The translations under genes were made by a program, and so were the position numbers. DNA of 64,000 bases from Pedobacter gandavensis (GTDB taxonomy: Bacteria > Bacteroidota > Bacteroidia > Sphingobacteriales > Sphingobacteriaceae): the NCBI RefSeq assembly GCF_014172405.1, contig NZ_WNXC01000010.1, positions 186,001-250,000 on the forward strand, written 5' to 3'. The notes under the pieces are model-generated. The model did no database searches. It saw nothing but the letters and a program-made list of their open reading frames with translations, and was not told where the DNA came from. Numbering within the stretch: the first letter of the stretch is position 1; every line of letters starts with the position of its first letter. Positions 1 to 8,977 of the stretch are shown one piece after another.

Positions 1-785
1 CCCAGGGTGATCCCGATAATCGCGGAAGTTCCCGTGGCGAGCCCATCAATCCCGTCTGTAATATTTGCCCCATTGGATACCGCAGTCACAATAATCACCA
101 CGAAAAACAAGAACACAAACACCGAATATTTCTCATAGCCATCACCTAAAAACTTCAAGACTTTGGCGTAATCAAACTCATTATTTTTATAGAAAGGAAC
201 GTTAGTCAAGGTTGATTTCACATCCTGCGTATAGTAAAAACTCTCACCCTTTTGTCTCAACACCATCGGTGCTGTAGCATTAGTAATCCCGGATTCATCA
301 ACTGTTTGTCTCACTACAATATTAGGATTGAAATACATCGTCCAGCCGATAATCAAAGCCAGGCCCACTTGCCCAACGATTTTAAACCTACCTGCTAAAC
401 CTTCTTTGTTTTTTCTGAAAACCTTAATATAATCATCTACAAAGCCGATAACCCCCATCCAAACTGTGGTAATGATCATCAGTAACACGTAAATATTAGA
501 CAGGTTGGCCAATAAAAGCGTTGGCACTAAAATTCCCAAAAGAATCATGATACCACCCATTGTTGGGGTACCCGCTTTTTGCATTTGTCCTTCCAGTCCC
601 AGGTTTCTAACAGTTTCTCCTACTTGCATTTTCTGCAAATAGTTGATGATACTACGTCCAAAAACAGTGGTAATAATTAAAGAAATAATGATCGCTAATG
701 AAGTACGGAAAGTGATGTATTGAAACAACCTCAGTCCCGGAAAATCATAATTTGCGTTTAAGTACTCGAATAAATAATATAACAT
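1..785 (-). CDS. mraY: MraY, phospho-N-acetylmuramoyl-pentapeptide transferase (3' end outside window)
   Basis: Integral membrane enzyme that transfers phospho-MurNAc-pentapeptide from UDP to undecaprenyl phosphate, making lipid I. About 261 N-terminal codons are visible; the gene continues past the left edge. Translation gives several hydrophobic segments, the family motif GFVDDYIKV near residue 114 and the catalytic-loop motif TDGIDGLATG close to the window edge. The start ATG overlaps the murE stop (TAATG on the minus strand), so translation is probably coupled. It is the last visible member of the mraZ-rsmH-ftsL-ftsI-murE-mraY operon. Recognition is firm; only its C-terminus cannot be checked. 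Confidence 0.95.
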   Translation of the reverse strand, partial: MLYYLFEYLNANYDFPGLRLFQYITFRTSLAIIISLIITTVFGRSIINYLQKMQVGETVRNLGLEGQMQKAGTPTMGGIMILLGILVPTLLLANLSNIYVLLMIITTVWMGVIGFVDDYIKVFRKNKEGLAGRFKIVGQVGLALIIGWTMYFNPNIVVRQTVDESGITNATAPMVLRQKGESFYYTQDVKSTLTNVPFYKNNEFDYAKVLKFLGDGYEKYSVFVFLFFVVIIVTAVSNGANITDGIDGLATGTSAIIGITL

Positions 786-2242
786 TAGCTGATCAAGTTT
801 AACTGTTCCATTAATATTTCCTTATCATCGAAATGATACCTTACGCCATTGATTTCCTGATACTTTTCATGCCCTTTACCAGCAAGCAGGATAATGTCTC
901 CTGGTTTTGCTAAATGGCAAGCCGTTTTAATCGCTTCTCTTCTATCTACTATGCTCAACGTCTTCCTTTTATTTGTGGGCGATACACCCTTTTCCATTTC
1001 CTCTACTATCGTTTGTGGGTTTTCTGATCTTGGATTATCCGAAGTCAGGATCACCTTATCGCTCCAGTCACAGGCTACCTGTGCCATGATCGGGCGTTTT
1101 GTTTTATCCCTGTCGCCACCACAACCAATGATGGTAATCACCTGCTCTGTGCCTTTTCTAATGTCATGAATGGTGCTCAATACATTCTGCACCGCATCAG
1201 GCGTATGTGCATAATCTACAATCCCAATAATCTGGTTGCTTGAAGTGAGGTAATCAAACCTACCTTCTGCACCGGTAAGGTTGCTCAGTGCCGTTAAAAC
1301 TTCCAGTTTATCTTCACCTAGCAATACTGCAGTACCATAAACGGCCAACAGATTATAGGCGTTGAAAGAACCAACCAGTTTAAAGAAAACATCTGCCTGA
1401 TCGATTTCCAGGTGTAAACCATTGAAACTATTCTCTACCACTTTCGCTTTAAAATCAGCCAGCTGTTTTAAAGCATAAGTCATTTTACTTGCTTTGGTAT
1501 TCTGCAACATCACCATTCCATTTCTGTCGTCCAGATTGGTCAATGCGAAGGAACCTGCTGGCAGACCATCGAAGAAAGCTTTTTTCGCTTTGATGTAATT
1601 GTCAAAGGTTTTATGGAAATCCAAATGATCGTGACTGATGTTCGAAAACACGCCACCTACAAAAGTCAAACCTTCAATACGGTGTTGTACAACCGCATGA
1701 GAGCTCACTTCCATAAAACAATATTCGCAACCAGCATCTACCATTTTCTGCAACAATTCATTCAATGCCAATGGATTTGGCGTCGTATGCGTCGCCGGAA
1801 TCACCAGGTCATCGATATGGTTCTGTACGGTTGAGATCAACCCTACATGATAACCCAGCGTACGGAAAAGCTTAAACAAGATCGTTGCGATCGTCGTTTT
1901 ACCATTTGTACCTGTGATACCTACCAATTTCAATTTCGAAGAAGGGTTGCCATAATAATTAGCTGCCATTTCTCCCAAGGCTACCGAACTATTGTCTACT
2001 TGTATATAAACTACTCCAGGAACGGTTTGCGCGGGAATCTGCTCACACACAATCACCGATGCACCTGCCTGTATCGTATTTTCAATATATTTATGTCCAT
2101 CTGAAAGTGTTCCTTTTATGGCAAAGAACACCGCATCTTTAACCACCTGACGGGAATCAAAAACAAGCACACTAATCTCCCTGTTGGTAGAACCAACCAG
2201 GTTTGTTATTGCGATTCCATATAAAACGTCTTGTAATTGCAT
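785..2242 (-). CDS. murE: MurE, UDP-MurNAc-tripeptide synthetase (meso-DAP adding)
   Basis: Cytoplasmic Mur ligase that adds the third stem-peptide residue to UDP-MurNAc-L-Ala-D-Glu using ATP. The 485-residue length is normal. The ATP loop ITGTNGKTT lies near residues 108-116, and the motif SDNPRSENP lies near residue 400. In this family DNPR marks meso-diaminopimelate rather than lysine specificity, which fits Gram-negative Bacteroidota. Only one base separates it from the ftsI stop, and its own stop overlaps the mraY start. It is part of the same minus-strand division/cell-wall operon. Confidence 0.97.
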   Translation of the reverse strand: MQLQDVLYGIAITNLVGSTNREISVLVFDSRQVVKDAVFFAIKGTLSDGHKYIENTIQAGASVIVCEQIPAQTVPGVVYIQVDNSSVALGEMAANYYGNPSSKLKLVGITGTNGKTTIATILFKLFRTLGYHVGLISTVQNHIDDLVIPATHTTPNPLALNELLQKMVDAGCEYCFMEVSSHAVVQHRIEGLTFVGGVFSNISHDHLDFHKTFDNYIKAKKAFFDGLPAGSFALTNLDDRNGMVMLQNTKASKMTYALKQLADFKAKVVENSFNGLHLEIDQADVFFKLVGSFNAYNLLAVYGTAVLLGEDKLEVLTALSNLTGAEGRFDYLTSSNQIIGIVDYAHTPDAVQNVLSTIHDIRKGTEQVITIIGCGGDRDKTKRPIMAQVACDWSDKVILTSDNPRSENPQTIVEEMEKGVSPTNKRKTLSIVDRREAIKTACHLAKPGDIILLAGKGHEKYQEINGVRYHFDDKEILMEQLNLIS

Positions 2243-2243
2243 A

Positions 2244-4346
2244 TTATCTTAATTCTAAATCTACACCCAATCCTTTACCTATTTTACTACCGGAAGGAAT
2301 CGACTGACTAAACACCTTTCCACTTCCAATGATCCTTGTTTTTAAACCTGCATTTCCTAAAAGATACAAGGCATCTTTCAGTCCCATTCCATTTACATTA
2401 GGCATTACCCCTTTAACGGAATTATATTCTTCATAAACGACACCGTTATTGGTATCAATGCTATTAAAGTAATCCGACTTTGCCGCGTATAAAGATTTGA
2501 TGCCAAAAGCACTGTATACTTTCTTCACCGCTTTACTCTGTCCAGACTTCGCTTCCGGATTTTTGGTGTTGCCTACCAAATGATCCTGTACATTATTATA
2601 CATATCGATATCACTTGCGTAAATGCGATCTGCAATTTCTTTAAATACCGGTCCTGCTACTGTTGCGCCATAATAACCATTTTTAGGGCCGTTAATTGAC
2701 ACTATAATTGAGTATTTCGGTTTATCAGCAGGGAAGTATCCGCAAAATGAAGCCTGATAACTTCTTTTCGCTCTATATCCTTTATTACCATCTGCAACCT
2801 GTGCTGTTCCTGTTTTCCCAGCAACACGATAGAAAGGAGAACTCATCAGCTTACCGCTACCTCTAAGTACCACTGCTTCCAGCATCGCTTGCAATTTTTT
2901 TACGGTTTTATCCGAGCAAATTTGCTCAGAAATCACCCTGGCACGATACTGTTCAATTGGATTTCCCAATCTTCTGATCTCTTTTACAAAGAGTGGAGAG
3001 ATGTATTTTCCATTATTTGCCACCGCATTATAAAATGACAGTATTTGTAATGGCGTAATCTGCATTTCATAACCATAAGCCATCTGAGGCAAAGTCAGGT
3101 TCTTATTCCAACTTCTGTTCGAAGGGTTTTTGATTACTGGTTTAGTTTCCCCGGGAATCTGTAAACCCAACCTCTCGTTCATATGGATATCATACAAATG
3201 ATCCGTAAACTGCGAAGGATTGTCCTTGTAATGCGTATTCACCAATTTAGCAACCGCTGTGTTTGCCGATTGCTCAAAAGCTTTCATCACCGTTACCACA
3301 CCAATACCACCATGTGAATCTTTAATTGTATGTCCTGGAACGCGGTAAAAACCATCTCCGGTATCTACTAAAGTATTCGTATCTACTTTTTTGTCTTCCA
3401 GTAAAGCCATGTAAGAAGCCAGTTTAAAGGTCGAGCCTGGATCCTGACTGCCGCCAATGGCATAATTAAATTTCTCTTCATATACGCCTTCTGAAACACG
3501 GGTATAATTGGCTACCGCTCTCACTTCGCCAGTATTTACCTCCATCAGAATCACCGTACCATGGTCAGCATCACTCAGTTTCAGCTGTCTTTCCAAAGCA
3601 GTCTGTGCCAGATCCTGCATATTGATGTCGATCGTAGAGATAATATCTGCGCCTTCTTTAGGTGCTACTTCTGCTTCATCGTTTACCGGCATCCATACCC
3701 CACCAGCGATGCGTTGTACCAATCTCTTTCCGCTTTCCCCGTTGATGTAATTACCAAAAGCACCTTCTAAACCTACACCATTGGCCACGTTTTCATTCTT
3801 ATAACCAATCGTTCTGGAAGCCAAAAACTTGAAAGGTTTGATTCTTTTGTTTTGCTGAACTGCGATTAAGCCGCCAGAATACTTACCGATATTGTATAAA
3901 GGAAAGGTTCTGATCGTTTTCAACTCCTGATAGCCTACTTTACGTTTGATCAACAGGTAACGCACACTATCTTGTCTGGCAGAGCGCAGGTAACGGGAGT
4001 ATTCTTTAGGGCTTTTATCCTTAAAGAACTCCGATAATTTCATCGCTAAAGAGTCTACTTTTCCATAGAATACTTTATTATCATCAATCCCACCGGCATA
4101 CAAATCCATTCTCAATTCATACTCAGGAATCGAGGTGGCCAACAGACTTCCGTCTGATGAATAAATATTTCCACGAGCAGCTTCGACATTGATATACTTA
4201 GTAGAGAGGCTATCGGCCATGGCGCGCCATTTGTGCCCCTCTACAAATTGTACATCGCATAGTCTGACCAATACTGCTACGGCAAGCAGTACAATCAGTC
4301 CGAATGACAGATAAACACGTAGTAATATGTTTGCTCTAATGTTCAT
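2244..4346 (-). CDS. ftsI: FtsI-like penicillin-binding protein (class B transpeptidase) with PASTA domain
   Basis: Septal peptidoglycan transpeptidase, anchored by one N-terminal membrane helix (about residues 8-27) with a periplasmic body. A dimerisation domain is followed by the transpeptidase domain with all three active-site motifs: STFK (Ser304), SAN (in EQSANTAVAK) and KTG (AGKTGTAQ, near residue 510). The C-terminus (about 645-700) is a single PASTA domain beginning GVMPNVNGMGLKDAL. PASTA is usual for Bacteroidota FtsI and absent from E. coli FtsI. It overlaps the upstream ftsL-like gene by 11 bases and sits one base before murE. Confidence 0.95.
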   Translation of the reverse strand: MNIRANILLRVYLSFGLIVLLAVAVLVRLCDVQFVEGHKWRAMADSLSTKYINVEAARGNIYSSDGSLLATSIPEYELRMDLYAGGIDDNKVFYGKVDSLAMKLSEFFKDKSPKEYSRYLRSARQDSVRYLLIKRKVGYQELKTIRTFPLYNIGKYSGGLIAVQQNKRIKPFKFLASRTIGYKNENVANGVGLEGAFGNYINGESGKRLVQRIAGGVWMPVNDEAEVAPKEGADIISTIDINMQDLAQTALERQLKLSDADHGTVILMEVNTGEVRAVANYTRVSEGVYEEKFNYAIGGSQDPGSTFKLASYMALLEDKKVDTNTLVDTGDGFYRVPGHTIKDSHGGIGVVTVMKAFEQSANTAVAKLVNTHYKDNPSQFTDHLYDIHMNERLGLQIPGETKPVIKNPSNRSWNKNLTLPQMAYGYEMQITPLQILSFYNAVANNGKYISPLFVKEIRRLGNPIEQYRARVISEQICSDKTVKKLQAMLEAVVLRGSGKLMSSPFYRVAGKTGTAQVADGNKGYRAKRSYQASFCGYFPADKPKYSIIVSINGPKNGYYGATVAGPVFKEIADRIYASDIDMYNNVQDHLVGNTKNPEAKSGQSKAVKKVYSAFGIKSLYAAKSDYFNSIDTNNGVVYEEYNSVKGVMPNVNGMGLKDALYLLGNAGLKTRIIGSGKVFSQSIPSGSKIGKGLGVDLELR

Positions 4347-4755
4347 TAGCGTTTATAACAATTTTTTTTGGGGGTTCAATTAATTCTTTAATCCCCAGCG
4401 TATCTACTTTTTTAGCAACCTCAGTCAGCTTACTTTTGAACATTAAATCTGCTTTTAACGACTTAAATTCCCAGCTTAACTCTTTTACTTCTTTATTTAA
4501 CTTATCAATATTTCTGATGTTCTTCACTGCCATGTGGCTGTTTGCGATGTAAAGCATACACAAAACTGACAAAAACAGTAAAAACGGTAACATATCTGTT
4601 GCCGCTTCCTTAGTCACTACCCCTTCGGTAAATAACTTTTTAAAGAACGCTTTACCACTCTCAGGCTCCCTATTCCTCTTTCTAGGTTTCTTAAGCTGAA
4701 TTTCTTCAGCACCTAGATCTTCCTCCTCTATTTCCGGCCTGAACTGGTTACTCAT
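4336..4755 (-). CDS. FtsL-like cell division protein
   Basis: Small bitopic membrane protein of 139 residues in the ftsL position between rsmH and ftsI. It has a charged cytoplasmic N-terminus (acidic, then a KKPRKRNRE patch), one hydrophobic segment at about residues 54-72, and a periplasmic region with coiled-coil-like spacing (IDKLNKEVKELSWEFKSLKA). This matches the Bacteroidota FtsL-like family, expected to work with FtsB/FtsQ in activating septal synthesis. Sequence identity to FtsL is always weak, so the call rests on topology and position. It overlaps rsmH by 4 bases and ftsI by 11. Confidence 0.85.
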   Translation of the reverse strand: MSNQFRPEIEEEDLGAEEIQLKKPRKRNREPESGKAFFKKLFTEGVVTKEAATDMLPFLLFLSVLCMLYIANSHMAVKNIRNIDKLNKEVKELSWEFKSLKADLMFKSKLTEVAKKVDTLGIKELIEPPKKIVINANEH

Positions 4756-5657
4756 AACTTTTCTCCAATCCTAAGCTTTGCGCTTCTTGCCCGGCTGTTG
4801 CGTTCTACTTCTTCTTCGTTCGCAATCACCGCTTTTCTGGTGATGATTTTAAATGGTTTTTGTTCATTACCATAAAAATCTTTCTCCACTTCTCCTCTGA
4901 ATTTCCCTTTTGCCAGGAAACTTTTCACCGGTCTGTCCTCCAAAGAATGGTAAGACATCACCACCAACCGGCCACCTGGTTTTATAACCTCAGCCGTTTG
5001 CATTAAAAAGTTTTCCAACACTTCGATTTCTTTGTTCACCTCAATACGTAAAGCCTGAAAAACCTGAGCCATATACTTGTTTTCCTTCCCTTTAGGGATG
5101 TGTGCACCAGCAGCTCTTTTAAAATCCGCAAGGGTTTTAATCGGTTGTTCTACACGGCCTGTAACCACTGCACGGGCCAGCGACTTTGCGTTTTTCACTT
5201 CACCATAAATCCCGAAAATCTTATGTAATTTATCTTCTGCATAGGTATTCAACACATCGGCAGCTGTTAAAGCCCCTTGTTTGTCCATACGCATATCCAG
5301 GTCAGATTCAAATCTGGTAGAAAAACCACGTTCCGGAACATCAAACTGATGTGAGGAAACACCTAGATCACCCAAAATACCGTCCACCGCTTTGTAACCT
5401 AACAAACGCAGGTTATTTTTGATGAAGGCAAAGTTCTGATCTACAAAAATGAAACGTGGGTCATCAATTTTGTTCCTTTGTGCATCTGGGTCCTGATCAA
5501 AGGCGATCAATACTCCGTCTTTTCCTAAATGCTTCAGGATTTCTCTCGAATGTCCGCCACCACCAAAGGTAACGTCCACATATACGCCATCGGGTTTGAT
5601 ATTCAAACCTTCGATACATTCTTTCAACATGACAGGAATGTGGTAATTATTCTCCAT
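4752..5657 (-). CDS. rsmH: RsmH, 16S rRNA (cytosine-1402-N4) methyltransferase
   Basis: SAM-dependent methyltransferase (former MraW) acting on C1402 in the 16S rRNA decoding centre. The 301-residue protein starts with the family signature HIPVMLKECIEGL and the SAM-binding loop VDVTFGGGGHSREIL. The later motif GRLVVMSYHSLEDRPVK and the C-terminal SARSAKLR-type ending (RNSRARSAKLRIGEKL) are also typical. It overlaps mraZ by 11 bases upstream and the ftsL-like gene by 4 bases downstream, the standard order of the cluster. Confidence 0.97.
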   Translation of the reverse strand: MENNYHIPVMLKECIEGLNIKPDGVYVDVTFGGGGHSREILKHLGKDGVLIAFDQDPDAQRNKIDDPRFIFVDQNFAFIKNNLRLLGYKAVDGILGDLGVSSHQFDVPERGFSTRFESDLDMRMDKQGALTAADVLNTYAEDKLHKIFGIYGEVKNAKSLARAVVTGRVEQPIKTLADFKRAAGAHIPKGKENKYMAQVFQALRIEVNKEIEVLENFLMQTAEVIKPGGRLVVMSYHSLEDRPVKSFLAKGKFRGEVEKDFYGNEQKPFKIITRKAVIANEEEVERNSRARSAKLRIGEKL

Positions 5658-6120
5658 CGCTCCTCCTATTTTTATTACCCATTACTTCTTCTGCAAGTTT
5701 TGAAAAGTCAGCTGGTTCACTATCAAACAAAGCATCATAAGCCTTTTTCGACCATACCTCAATCTTATCAAACTGACAAGCTAAAACCAACTCTGTGTTG
5801 ATTTCAATGCCGACAGCCTCCAATAAAGATTTAGGTAAATTAACCCTTCCTGTAGCATCTAACGTTAATTCCGTAGCGCCACGCGTGAAGTATCGAATAA
5901 ATTCTCTGTTTTTTTGTTCGTATGGATTCAACTTACTCAACTCTTCCACTATTCCTTCCCATACTTTTTTCGGGTAGATCACCAGGTGTTTTTCAAAACC
6001 TCTGTTGATCACAAGTCCCTCAACCTCAACATTAGGCAATTGTTTTTTCAGAGACGAAGGAACCATCAAGCGGCCTTTCGCATCCAATTTACAATCAAAC
6101 TCTCCTAACAGTTGAACCAT
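5647..6120 (-). CDS. mraZ: MraZ, transcriptional regulator of the division cluster
   Basis: DNA-binding protein with two tandem SpoVT-AbrB half-domains (about residues 5-50 and 80-125). The first opens GEFDCKLDAKGRLMVPSSLK and the second contains ELTLDATGRVNLPKSLLE. At 157 residues it is of normal size. In E. coli and other bacteria MraZ binds direct repeats just upstream of its own gene and controls the cluster. A matching three-unit repeat is visible here at 6161-6190. It is the first gene of the minus-strand operon that runs past the left edge. Confidence 0.95.
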   Translation of the reverse strand: MVQLLGEFDCKLDAKGRLMVPSSLKKQLPNVEVEGLVINRGFEKHLVIYPKKVWEGIVEELSKLNPYEQKNREFIRYFTRGATELTLDATGRVNLPKSLLEAVGIEINTELVLACQFDKIEVWSKKAYDALFDSEPADFSKLAEEVMGNKNRRSDGE

Positions 6121-6160
6121 TTCTTTATGTGGTCTTTATAATGTAGTGTAAAAATAGATA

Positions 6161-6190
6161 TTTCTACCACTTTTCACCACATTCTACCAC
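6161..6190 (-). promoter_or_regulatory. MraZ-box-like operator, three 10-bp direct repeats
   Basis: Read on the minus strand, three adjacent 10-base units (GTGGTAGAAT, GTGGTGAAAA, GTGGTAGAAA) end 41 bases before the mraZ start. Each begins GTGGT, giving an exact 10-bp period. Known MraZ operators are GTGG/TGGG-type direct repeats with the same one-helix-turn period. A looser copy (AGTGGTATG) lies about 20 bases further upstream. Binding is inferred from position and spacing. Confidence 0.7.
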
Positions 6191-6263
6191 AAAAAATTAT
6201 CAACATAATTCATACCACTTTTTTTGTGCCTTTTGACTATCGAAAACACAGTAAATGAGGTGG

Positions 6264-6303
6264 TAAAAAAAACAGGCGCTTCGCAAAATCGCAAAGCGCC
6301 TGT
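6264..6303 (-). terminator. Rho-independent terminator after pgk
   Basis: A perfect 10-bp stem (ACAGGCGCTT at 6272-6281 with AAGCGCCTGT at 6294-6303) is followed, on the minus strand, by a run of eight T. It lies 22 bases after the pgk stop and separates the glycolytic operon from the mraZ operator and promoter region. Confidence 0.9.
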
Positions 6304-6324
6304 CCTATTTTTCAGGCAATTTTA

Positions 6325-7518
6325 TTAGCTATTGATGGCTTTTACACCAGGCAATTCTTTACCCTCCATATACTCCAATAATGCACCACCACCGGTAGAA
6401 ACATAGCTCACTTTATCCTCTAAATTGAATTTCGCGATGGCCGCAGCTGAATCACCACCACCAATCAATGAAAACGCACCATTGTCCTGAGTAGCAGCTA
6501 CAACCGCATCAGCAATTGCACGTGTACCTTGTTCAAAGTTTGCCATTTCGAAAACACCCATCGGGCCATTCCAAAGCAAAGTTTTCGAACCTTTAATCAC
6601 TTCAGAAAATAAAGCGATGGTTTTAGGACCGATATCTAAGCCCATCCAATCTGCAGGAATACAACCGGTATCTACGTTTTTCTTCTCTGCTTCATTAGAG
6701 AATTTATCCGCAATCACAGTATCCAAAGGAAGGTATAAATTCACACCTTTTGCTTTCGCTTTATCCAACAATTCCAGGCAAAGCGCCATTCTGTCTTCCT
6801 CTAAAAGAGAAGTACCAATTTCGCCACCTTGAGCCTTTGCAAAAGTATAAGCCATACCGCCACCGATGATCAGGTTATCCACTTTATCCAGCAGGCTTTC
6901 GATTAATAAAATCTTATCCGACACTTTAGCGCCACCCATAATTGCAGTGAAAGGTTTCACAGCACCATGGTTTACTTTCTCCGCATTTTTAAGCTCTTCA
7001 GCCATCAAATAACCGAAGTATTTATCCTTAGGGAAAAACTCAGCAATGATCGCTGTAGAAGCATGCGCACGGTGTGCAGTACCAAAAGCATCATTCACAT
7101 ATACATCTCCTAGTTTCGATAATTTCTCTGCGAAATCACGGTCACCTTTTTCTTCTTCTTTGTAAAAACGAAGGTTTTCCAATAGCAATACTTGTCCTGG
7201 AACCAGGTTTTTAGCTTTGTCTACGGCCTCTTCTCCAATACAATCGTTTGCAAACTTCACTTCCAGATCTAACATTCTAGAAAGATCACCTAAAATGTGT
7301 CTCAAAGAAAATTTGTCATCAGGTCCGTTTTTCGGGCGACCTAAATGAGACATTAAGATCACTGAACCACCATCGTTCAAAATTTTATTAATGGTAGGCA
7401 ATGCTGCGCGCATTCTTTTATCGTCAGTAATGTTAAATTCAGCATCCAAAGGCACATTAAAATCTACTCTGACTAAAGCTTTCTTATCGTTGAAATTACA
7501 CTGGTCTATTGTTCTCAT
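6325..7518 (-). CDS. pgk: Phosphoglycerate kinase
   Basis: Glycolytic kinase interconverting 1,3-bisphosphoglycerate plus ADP and 3-phosphoglycerate plus ATP. The 397-residue length is normal. The N-terminal signature KALVRVDFNVPL (about residues 13-24), the hinge/nucleotide region LLLENLRFYKEEE, and the C-terminal GGGDSAAAI loop (about 350-358) are all present. It is the last gene of a gap-GNAT-pgk operon, with a 42-base gap before it and a strong terminator after it. Confidence 0.98.
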   Translation of the reverse strand: MRTIDQCNFNDKKALVRVDFNVPLDAEFNITDDKRMRAALPTINKILNDGGSVILMSHLGRPKNGPDDKFSLRHILGDLSRMLDLEVKFANDCIGEEAVDKAKNLVPGQVLLLENLRFYKEEEKGDRDFAEKLSKLGDVYVNDAFGTAHRAHASTAIIAEFFPKDKYFGYLMAEELKNAEKVNHGAVKPFTAIMGGAKVSDKILLIESLLDKVDNLIIGGGMAYTFAKAQGGEIGTSLLEEDRMALCLELLDKAKAKGVNLYLPLDTVIADKFSNEAEKKNVDTGCIPADWMGLDIGPKTIALFSEVIKGSKTLLWNGPMGVFEMANFEQGTRAIADAVVAATQDNGAFSLIGGGDSAAAIAKFNLEDKVSYVSTGGGALLEYMEGKELPGVKAINS

Positions 7519-7560
7519 TATTGTTATTGTTTAGAATTATTGGTTTTGAATGGTATTCCT

Positions 7561-7989
7561 TTACAGTTTTCTGAGCATGTCAAAATGAGGCCCTACACCT
7601 GGTATTTCAAACTCTTCAGAAATCAATACGAAGCCTAGCTTCTCATAAAAAGCAGCAGCAGAACTACGTGCGTTGCACCAAATATAAGCAGCATTCCCTG
7701 ATGTCAGTTCATCAATTGCAAATTTTATCAGCTTTGCACCAAATCCCTTCCCTGCAAAGGCCGGATCAGAAGCCATACCACGCAATCGAAAACCTCCTGA
7801 TCCTTGTTCAGGGCGATCTTCCGGGAAAAACGTAGCCACAGTAACGAGCTGATCTCCTTCAAAACAACCCAGGTGAAAAACACCTTCTTGTTGGTCCTGA
7901 GGAAAGATACATTGCTCGTAGGCCATTCCATTTCTCAACACTAAACTTCTTAGAGGCAGGGTCTCTGCCGCAGTAATTCTCTTAATCAT
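7561..7989 (-). CDS. GNAT-family N-acetyltransferase within the glycolytic operon
   Basis: Single-domain acetyltransferase of about 142 residues. The acetyl-CoA motif FRLRGMASDPAFAGKGFGAKLI and the C-terminal ARSSAAAFYEKLGFVLISEEF pattern are diagnostic of GNAT. The substrate cannot be read. I prefer the ATG at 7989 (MIKRITAAETLPL), which overlaps the gap stop by 8 bases; an in-frame ATG at 8001 overlaps more. It lies between gap and pgk on the same strand, so it is probably cotranscribed with them. That need not mean a metabolic link, although modification of a glycolytic enzyme is conceivable. Confidence 0.85.
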   Translation of the reverse strand: MIKRITAAETLPLRSLVLRNGMAYEQCIFPQDQQEGVFHLGCFEGDQLVTVATFFPEDRPEQGSGGFRLRGMASDPAFAGKGFGAKLIKFAIDELTSGNAAYIWCNARSSAAAFYEKLGFVLISEEFEIPGVGPHFDMLRKL

Positions 7990-8977
7990 GTATAGCTGCA
8001 ATTTTTAACACCAGATCTACCAAACGGGTAGAATAACCAGACTCATTATCATACCAACCCACTACTTTCACCATGTCGCCAACAATAGAAGTTAACTGTG
8101 CATCAAAGATGCAGGAATGTGGATTGTCTAAGATATCAACGGAAACGATAGGGTCTTCCGTATATTCTACCAGCCCTTTTAATTCATTTTCCGAAGCCTT
8201 TTTGAAAGCGGCATTGATTTGTTCAATCGTGGTTGCTGATTTTAGCAAACAAGTGAAATCTGTTAAGGACCCGTTTAATACCGGAACCCGGATTCCAGCT
8301 CCGCCTAATTTTCCATCCAGATGAGGAAAAATATTGGTGATGGCTTTTGCTGCACCGGTACTCGTCGGAATAATAGATGCGGAAGCGGCTCTTGCCCTTC
8401 TTAAATCTTTATGTGGACCATCATGCAGGTTCTGATCACCGGTCATCGAGTGGATGGTGGTGATGTAACCCTCTAAAACACCCCAATTATCGTCCAGGAT
8501 TTTCACCATTGGCGCGACATTGTTCGTGGTACAGGACGCATTTGAAAGGATTTCTGATTTTAAGTCGATCTGCCCTTCATTGACACCCAATACCACCATA
8601 GGAATATCTTTATCTGCAGCAGGCGCTGAAATCAAGACCTGTTTCGCCCCTGCTTTTAAATGTTGGCTCGCCCCTGCTCTGCTGGTAAACTTACCCGTAG
8701 ATTCCAGTACCAGATCAATTCCCAATTCCGCCCATGGCAATTCTGCCGGGTTAGACTTCGCATAAACCTGAATTTTCTTACCATTAACAATTAAAGCATC
8801 AGACTCAAAGCTAACTGTCCCCTTAAATCCACGGTGAACGGTATCGTATTTGAATAAATGCGCCAGTGTTGCAGGATCTCCGAGGTCATTGATGGCCACA
8901 ACATCGATGTTTTTTTCAATTGCGCTTCGTAAAAAGATACGGCCAATTCTCCCAAAACCATTAATTGCTATTTTCAT
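7982..8977 (-). CDS. gap: Type I glyceraldehyde-3-phosphate dehydrogenase
   Basis: Oxidises glyceraldehyde-3-phosphate to 1,3-bisphosphoglycerate with NAD(P)+. The 331-residue protein begins with the Rossmann motif INGFGRIGR. It has the catalytic cysteine at 149 in SNASCTTN, and continues with the ITTIHSMTGDQ and WYDNESGYSTR segments typical of the family. It is the first gene of the gap-GNAT-pgk operon, and its stop overlaps the GNAT start. A TAnnTTTG element stands about 145 bases upstream. Confidence 0.98.
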   Translation of the reverse strand: MKIAINGFGRIGRIFLRSAIEKNIDVVAINDLGDPATLAHLFKYDTVHRGFKGTVSFESDALIVNGKKIQVYAKSNPAELPWAELGIDLVLESTGKFTSRAGASQHLKAGAKQVLISAPAADKDIPMVVLGVNEGQIDLKSEILSNASCTTNNVAPMVKILDDNWGVLEGYITTIHSMTGDQNLHDGPHKDLRRARAASASIIPTSTGAAKAITNIFPHLDGKLGGAGIRVPVLNGSLTDFTCLLKSATTIEQINAAFKKASENELKGLVEYTEDPIVSVDILDNPHSCIFDAQLTSIVGDMVKVVGWYDNESGYSTRLVDLVLKIAAIHD

